Source of the DNA: Thamnidium elegans
Lineage: Eukaryota; Mucoromycota; Mucoromycetes; Mucorales; Mucoraceae
Direction of reading: 5' to 3'
Assembly (NCBI GenBank): GCA_025201345.1
Contig: JAIXMG010000010.1
Span: forward strand, 620,001-684,000
DNA: 64,000 bases
Every line of letters starts with the position of its first letter. The first letter of the stretch is position 1. This document shows positions 56,591 through 64,000 of the stretch, piece by piece. The notes beneath the pieces are model-generated. The model searched no databases. It saw nothing but the letters and a program-made list of their open reading frames with translations, and was not told where the DNA came from. The position numbers and the translations under genes were made by a program.

Positions 56591-58567
56591 ATGACAATGA
56601 CAATCCCTGAAAACGATAATGTTCAGCTTGGACCTGCTTCATCTTATCCTTCAAAAGAGTTTGAAAGGCTTAGTCTCAATACAACTGAGCATGTTACTCA
56701 AAACCAAAAACCATTCGTATATACAAATTCTAATATAATTTTAAAGCCTGATGATATCTTGTCACCAACTGAAACTGCTTCTCCAACAATAACTTCTCAT
56801 TCTCCACGTTTAAATGAGAGACAGTCACCTTCTTTTCAACATGCTAGACCTATTCAATACTCTCCTTCCTTTCAAAATACAAGACCAATGCAATATTCAC
56901 CTTCCTTTAGGCAAAGCAGTCCTCAATATAATAATGGCAGTCCTCAGATCAATAACAGTAATAATAATAATATGAGCAATGGAATGCATAATGTTCCTCT
57001 TCAACCAAATCATCAACAACCAATGGGTATGCCTCAACAGAGAGGTTATAATGTAAGCAGACAACCTTCTACTTTTTACGCAGAAAGACCATCTCAATTT
57101 CAATATAGACCAGGTGCTCCGTTGCCACCTCAACCAATGTCCCCAACGCAACAACAGCTCAATCCTAACAACTTTCAACAACAACATAATCCTAAATTTC
57201 GTCCTCCTCCACCCCCACCAAGTCATACCTATAATAATGGCTATAATAATCTTCAACCAAGACCAATGATGCCTCCTCCTCCATCTCAATTACCACAAAT
57301 GTTTGGTCATACTAATAATTCTGCTTCGACTGTAGTAACTCCACTTGATAACACTTATTTAGCCGACAGTTCATTATCTGTTGCCAATTCAGCTGGAAAA
57401 CGACCTAAGCAAAGCAAGTTTCCTCCAGTTACAAAAGAAAATTTAGCCATGTACCGTAATGAAGCACAAAGCAGTAATGATCCTCGAGCCATTCTAGATT
57501 TAGCTAAATTTTTATTGGAAGCTGTAAACCAATTAGCCGTAGATGAACAAGATCCAAAACGTACAAAGAAAACTAGAGAAGCCATGTTAATGGAAGCTCA
57601 AAAGATTTGTAAAAAGTTGGCTGCCCATTCTGGTATGGGAAAGCAAGGTTATCCTGAGGCTCAATTCTTTTTAGCAAATTGTTATGGTAGTGGTACAATG
57701 GGTCTTCAAACTGATCCTGATAAAGCATTTTCTTTATATATTCAAGGTTCAAAGCAAAGTCATCCTGGTTGTACTTTTAGAGCTGCTGTATGTTATGAAG
57801 TCGGAGCTGGTACTAAACGTGATAAGAATCACGCTATACAATTTTATAGAAAGGCCGCTAATTTAGGTGATAGTGTAGCCATGTACAAATTAGGTATGAT
57901 TTTATTAAAAGGTTTTCTTGGACAACCAAAGAACCCTAGAGAAGGTATTTCTTGGTTAAAGCGCGCTTCTCAACAAGTTGATGAAGACCATCCTCATGCT
58001 TTACATGAATTGGGTTTAGCTTATGAAAAGGAAGGCATTCCTTCAGTTATTCCTGATCTCAATTATGCACGTGAACTATTTACTCAGGCTGCTCAATACG
58101 GATACGCTCCATCACAATTTAAATTGGGTTTAGCTTATGAGAATGGTTTTTTAAACTGTCCTGTTGACCCTAGACGTTCAATTGCTTGGTATTCAAAGGC
58201 TGCTGAACAGGGTGATATTGAAGCTGAATTCGCTCTTTCAGGCTGGTATTTGACAGGCGCTGAGGGTGTATTACCTCAAAGTGATTCTGAAGCTTATCTA
58301 TGGGCCCGTAAAGCCGCCGATAAAGGAAACGCAAAAGCAGAATACGCTGTAGGTTACTATACTGAAACTGGTACTGGTACAAGGCAAAGTTTAGAAGAAG
58401 CTAAGCGTTGGTATATGCGTGCCGCTGCCCAAAATTACCGACGTGCTATGCAACGTCTGACAGAGCTTAAATATGGTGGTGCAAGGCCCCAACAAAGACG
58501 TAAACACACACGTGAAGCAAACAATACTTCTTCTAATTCCAAGGACTCTGAATGTATTGTTATGTAA
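56591..58567 (+). CDS. SKT5: SKT5/CHS4-type chitin synthase activator with Sel1 repeats
   Basis: A single intronless exon of 658 residues. Residues 1-260 are Gln/Pro/Asn/Ser-rich and disordered, including P-rich FRPPPPPPS. From about residue 285 there are at least seven Sel1-like repeats of roughly 36 residues, such as PEAQFFLANCYGSG, AMYKLGMILLKG and AEYAVGYYTETGTG. The C-terminus is SECIVM, a CaaX box predicted to be farnesylated, as in yeast Chs4/Skt5 where prenylation helps bring chitin synthase III to the plasma membrane. It likely activates or localises a chitin synthase at growth sites and septa. It converges on the MAPK gene, 171 bases between stops. Confidence 0.93.
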   Translation: MTMTIPENDNVQLGPASSYPSKEFERLSLNTTEHVTQNQKPFVYTNSNIILKPDDILSPTETASPTITSHSPRLNERQSPSFQHARPIQYSPSFQNTRPMQYSPSFRQSSPQYNNGSPQINNSNNNNMSNGMHNVPLQPNHQQPMGMPQQRGYNVSRQPSTFYAERPSQFQYRPGAPLPPQPMSPTQQQLNPNNFQQQHNPKFRPPPPPPSHTYNNGYNNLQPRPMMPPPPSQLPQMFGHTNNSASTVVTPLDNTYLADSSLSVANSAGKRPKQSKFPPVTKENLAMYRNEAQSSNDPRAILDLAKFLLEAVNQLAVDEQDPKRTKKTREAMLMEAQKICKKLAAHSGMGKQGYPEAQFFLANCYGSGTMGLQTDPDKAFSLYIQGSKQSHPGCTFRAAVCYEVGAGTKRDKNHAIQFYRKAANLGDSVAMYKLGMILLKGFLGQPKNPREGISWLKRASQQVDEDHPHALHELGLAYEKEGIPSVIPDLNYARELFTQAAQYGYAPSQFKLGLAYENGFLNCPVDPRRSIAWYSKAAEQGDIEAEFALSGWYLTGAEGVLPQSDSEAYLWARKAADKGNAKAEYAVGYYTETGTGTRQSLEEAKRWYMRAAAQNYRRAMQRLTELKYGGARPQQRRKHTREANNTSSNSKDSECIVM

Positions 58568-58738
58568 ATCGTAGAGTATAATAATGAAGAATTTAATTTT
58601 AATAATAGAAATAAAAAATATATAACTACACACATTTATATATAATTTTTTTTTATTTTATTATTAACTACTAGAAATAAAGAGAGAGAAAAAAGGGGGG
58701 GGGAGGGAAAGGGAGATTTGGGGTATTATTCATTATTA

Positions 58739-60408
<1,670 letters not shown>

Positions 60409-60582
60409 ATAAGTAAAATACCGGAAGAAAAAGGACGTAAGAAAAAAAATAAAAAAGTCATGGTTTTTTTAAAAAAGACTCGTGTAACATTATATAAAGA
60501 AGTTGGTATTTATGAGCAAATTTTTATAATACATGGTTGTTTTGTATCACTTCTTTTTTATATATGTTTATGAAAAGTACGA

Positions 60583-63500
60583 CTATGCGTAAAATCTAAC
60601 AACAAACAAATTAGTATGTATAAATAAAATAAAAAAGTATATATTTTTTTTTTACTTACTTTTTGTTAATAAGATAAATCAACAAGTTAACATTTACTTT
60701 AGCCATGCCATCTAACACGGTAACTGTTTGCACTCCTTCAAACTGTGTTTGTAATAATTCTTCATATCGCATATCTACTTGCACGGAAGACATGGGCCAA
60801 CCGGAATAGCTACCTTCGATAGTAATAATACCTGCTTGATCCATAGACAATATAATAGGAATACGATCGTAATGTCTTTTAGGAATGCCTATCAGTTCCA
60901 AAATTACATTTCTTTCGTGTAATTGTTTAGCTGTGTACTTGTAAGAACCAAACTTGGGCACCAAACCTAGTTTTTGCAAACCCCGCATATGGAAATATTG
61001 GCGTGTAAAAGGAAAGATAAACTTTTGTTTCTTACCCCGCTTGGTAGCCATGGCCGTCATACAGCTGTTTAAATACCCTTCATACGAATTACCTTGCTCG
61101 TGTAGATAGTCCTTCTTTTCTTTTAAATGGCTTAACGTTAGTTTCATACGAGAAAGTTCGCGATCTCGCTGTAATCGACGCGTATTTTTTCCTGTAATAT
61201 CCCTTGCAATCATATTAATCACATCTTGGTAAGCATTGTTACTTGCAATAACTTTACAGCGTTCTAGATGAACCACAAGTCTATTAGCAATACTCTTTAA
61301 TTGAAAGAAAGTAATACTGTATTTAAAATAGAGTAAAAAAAAAGTTACTATACAGTATATAAAGAGAGTATAAACATTAAGTTTACCTTTGTAAATCTAA
61401 AGGAGGTTCGGATTGACCTAGTTTCAAATGGCGTCTCTTAGCCACGACAATTTTATCATCAGGACCTTCTAAAAATTCTTGTGATTTAAATTGAGTCCAA
61501 TTTCTTTCGTGTTCGGATGTGATGGATTCTTGAAAGATGTGGGCCAAATCTTTTCCACTTTGAATTTTGATAACATAAATTACAAGTCTCTTTGTATCTA
61601 CTAGTAACTGTTGAAGACGCGCGGTAGGATCCATAGGTATATCATCACAATGATTGGTTAAAGTCAAACAAACCATAGATTCAGGTAACTCAATATCGGG
61701 ATGATAAGCGGAGGGGCCAATTTCATTACAGATATCATGAAGAAGACCACCTCCTTCAGGCTCGATGGAGTCCAAATTGCTTTGGAGGGTATAATGTAAA
61801 TGGAATAATTCGTTTGGTGATAGATAAACAATGGGTTTATGTGTGTTGGTTTGATCTGTCAAGGCATGCATACCAAAATAGCTTTCAGGGTCTTCAACAT
61901 TTGTTACTATAAATAATTATTAGAATATGGTAATAAAGTATTTAAACATTACATTACACTCTAAAAACCATTCACTGAAGCGTTGACTAGCGTCTGCAAC
62001 ATATTCATTTAAAGGCGCTAAAAATATATCATGAGCGTCTTCAAAAACGGCACCACTGGAGATATGTTGCAACATTTTAGAAACCTATAAAAAAAATATT
62101 TTAGTCGATATGATAGATAGCTGATATATTTATTATATCTACTTCAGCCAAGTTCTTTCTTTGAATCGGATTAATTACTGCGTCAATAACATCGTATTGT
62201 TCGGGCGCACTAAGAAAATGATAATTAATAAATTAAATATATACATGTATAGTTTTTATAACATACACAATAGCAGGATTCAAATATCGGTAATAGATAA
62301 AGTTACCAATAATACGAATGATACGTTCATGAGGTTCATTAGAAAAATTCTCTTCTAAGATTAATCTTAATTCCCTTGCTACTACACGAATACCGTAAGG
62401 AACAGAATCCACAGTAGACGTGACGGCCGTAAAAAATTGCTCTGTAATTTCTCTCAAATTACGAAGATGAATAACAAACGTGTCTCTTACTTCTGAATCT
62501 GATAGAGCTTCTTGGGATGTCACAGCGTGAGGACGATTAGAGGGCATACCCGTTCTTGATTCTTCATCATTGATAGCTTTATGATAAATACTAACAGGAT
62601 CCGTTTCGAGGTCCAAAAAATCGTTATGGACTACTTCATTTACGAGAGGGTTTAACAGCGTACGAAAAAACTCGCGCTCTTTTGCTCCTCGATTGGTTTG
62701 GACGACGAGTTTCATAAAAGTGTAATTTCCACGCATAAACTCCTGTGTACTTTCTACATCTTTCATTTCCTCAGCAATACAATACTACATAAAAAATATT
62801 ATTACTTGAGCTTTGTCTATAAAACTATTTTTTAAAAAAAATTTACCTTGCAAAGATTAATAAGTAAAAATTCTTCACGAGCATTTGTAGCATAACCAAA
62901 CAAAGAAAGAACAGTAGACTCAATTAGCTTATGACTTGAGTGAACACCTAAATCTTGTCGATTTGTCATGGATAATAATCGAGCTAAATACTTTGGTTCC
63001 GTTTGCAACGTGTATACGAGCTGCTGGAATAACTCTAGTCGCTTTCTACTATCTTTATCAATGCTAGAAAAAGTAAATGGATTGGACTGAGTATTCTTAG
63101 CAGCCAGATGGTTCATAATTCGTTGTTGTTCTTTTTTCTTTTTAAACGCTCCACTATGCTTCAAAACTTCGTCTATCGAAATAGCATTCTTCAAAAATAA
63201 GGCAATTTGAATATCAAGTACATTAATATGAGAATCTAACTGATTGTTCTCTCGAATATGCTCAATCACTTGCTGACGCATATCTTCCAACACTAATTCA
63301 CGATCGAAATCAAGATCGCTATCATCTAGAAGATGGATAAAACTCTTGACAGTGCTGATCGAAGGATTTGAATCTGTGGTTAATTTCTTATATGCATTAC
63401 CGAGTAATTTATTTTTGACAAATTTTTGTACTTTAATAATTTTGTCTATGTGAGTACGGTAATAGTCAATCGTTTGTTGGTACTTGAGTCTAGCGAGATA

Positions 63501-64000
63501 TCCACGAGAAATACACTGTAATTTTATAATAAATCGCTCTTGTGATAATAATATTTTTTTTCTTTCGGCAATTCTTGCGCGAGTAGAGTTTCCACGAACG
63601 CGAGCTTGAATTCGGGTAATTTGATTATTAAAATCATTTGATCGGTGTGCATTTTGTATGCAGCAAAATTCTTTTCTAGCAAGCCACGTCCTTGCAATAG
63701 ATTGGCAAGCTACTAATTTATCTTGATTCACTTCCTGAGACCAATAGCTTTGATAATCTACTGAAATATGAGTATCTATAGTCAAACTGTCAAAGATAGA
63801 CTTACCATCTCCAGTAATAGACGAATGAGAGGATTCTGAATCTGACTCTTCCTCAATAATTAAATCAGGTGTCTGAATAGTACGCCCAAAATTATTAAGC
63901 ATGGAATCGATCCCAAAAGTCGGTTTAAAGCCACAATGATCATCCTCATCGTCTGATTCGTTCAATTCTCGCCGTAAAGACGAACCAATGTTCATAAAGT
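60583..64000 (-). CDS. IQGAP-type scaffold (Iqg1/Rng2), 5' end off window
   Basis: Minus-strand exons 62847-64000 (open at the right edge), 62267-62784, 62143-62209, 61958-62084, 61387-61906, 60660-61316 and 60583-60595; at least 1016 residues visible. An acidic N-terminal stretch leads to about four IQ motifs (for example IARTWLARKEF, RIQARVRGNSTRARI, LQCISRGYLARLKY), then a RasGAP-related GRD (GNYTFMKLVVQTNRGAKE...YRYLNPAIV) and a RasGAP_C domain ending INKKFYA through a 13-base last exon. IQGAPs bind calmodulin, Cdc42/Rac and actin and organise the cytokinetic ring. The frame stays open upstream of the ATG at 63995, so an N-terminal calponin-homology domain probably lies outside the window. 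The donor of the 62084 exon (GAG T|GTAATG) is the least certain boundary. Confidence 0.9.

Overview
The window is nuclear DNA of a filamentous fungus, most likely an early-diverging Mucoromycota (Mucorales-like) species. Protein-coding genes are split by short GT-AG introns (mostly 50-90 bases), intergenic DNA is AT-rich with long poly-A/T tracts, and the gene set is fungal: ERG3-type sterol desaturase, SKT5/CHS4 chitin synthase activator, cell-wall-integrity MAP kinase, Bzz1, WASP/Las17 and GUP1. The genus is an inference; no rRNA or other marker is present. All exon boundaries below were traced by eye from splice sites, reading frame and family conservation.

Layout. 1-3405: a head-to-tail array of three paralogous secreted, GPI-anchor-like eight-cysteine proteins (the first cut by the window edge) with duplicated promoters. 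3406-5425: non-coding, with a decayed duplicate of the 3' end of the next gene. 5426-9024: lipid-droplet hydrolase (LDAH, minus) divergent from an ArfGAP (plus). 9277-12301: GH31 alpha-glucosidase. 13625-16296: Bzz1-like F-BAR/C1/SH3 protein. 16297-18087: gene-poor, with relic-like small ORFs. 18088-19011: unknown secreted protein. 19941-24050: MMS19. 24721-25873: MOSC protein, divergent from ERG3 (26350-27463). 29819-31905: an Asn-rich, probably mitochondrial protein followed by a mitochondrial EngB GTPase. 31989-33965: GUP1. 33966-37418: relics and pseudogenes. 37419-39492: MFS transporter. 41995-43268: GAPDH. 43897-44779: ARFRP1. 46531-53343: ASCC3/Slh1 helicase. 53568-54969: WASP. 55453-56090: a disrupted gene. 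56591-58567: SKT5/CHS4. 58739-60408: Slt2-type MAPK with an unusual T-H-Y activation motif. 60583-64000: IQGAP, cut by the right edge.

There is no operon-like organisation and no mobile element with recognisable ends. The right 11 kb is loosely enriched in cell-wall and actin/cytokinesis functions (WASP, SKT5, MAPK, IQGAP), which may be chance. Nothing clearly constitutes a new multi-gene system. The most unusual items are the recently duplicated eight-Cys surface-protein array with a gene-conversion-like tract, the T-H-Y MAP kinase, the orphan secreted proteins (one decayed through stop codons) and the small terminal exons that restore conserved C-termini.
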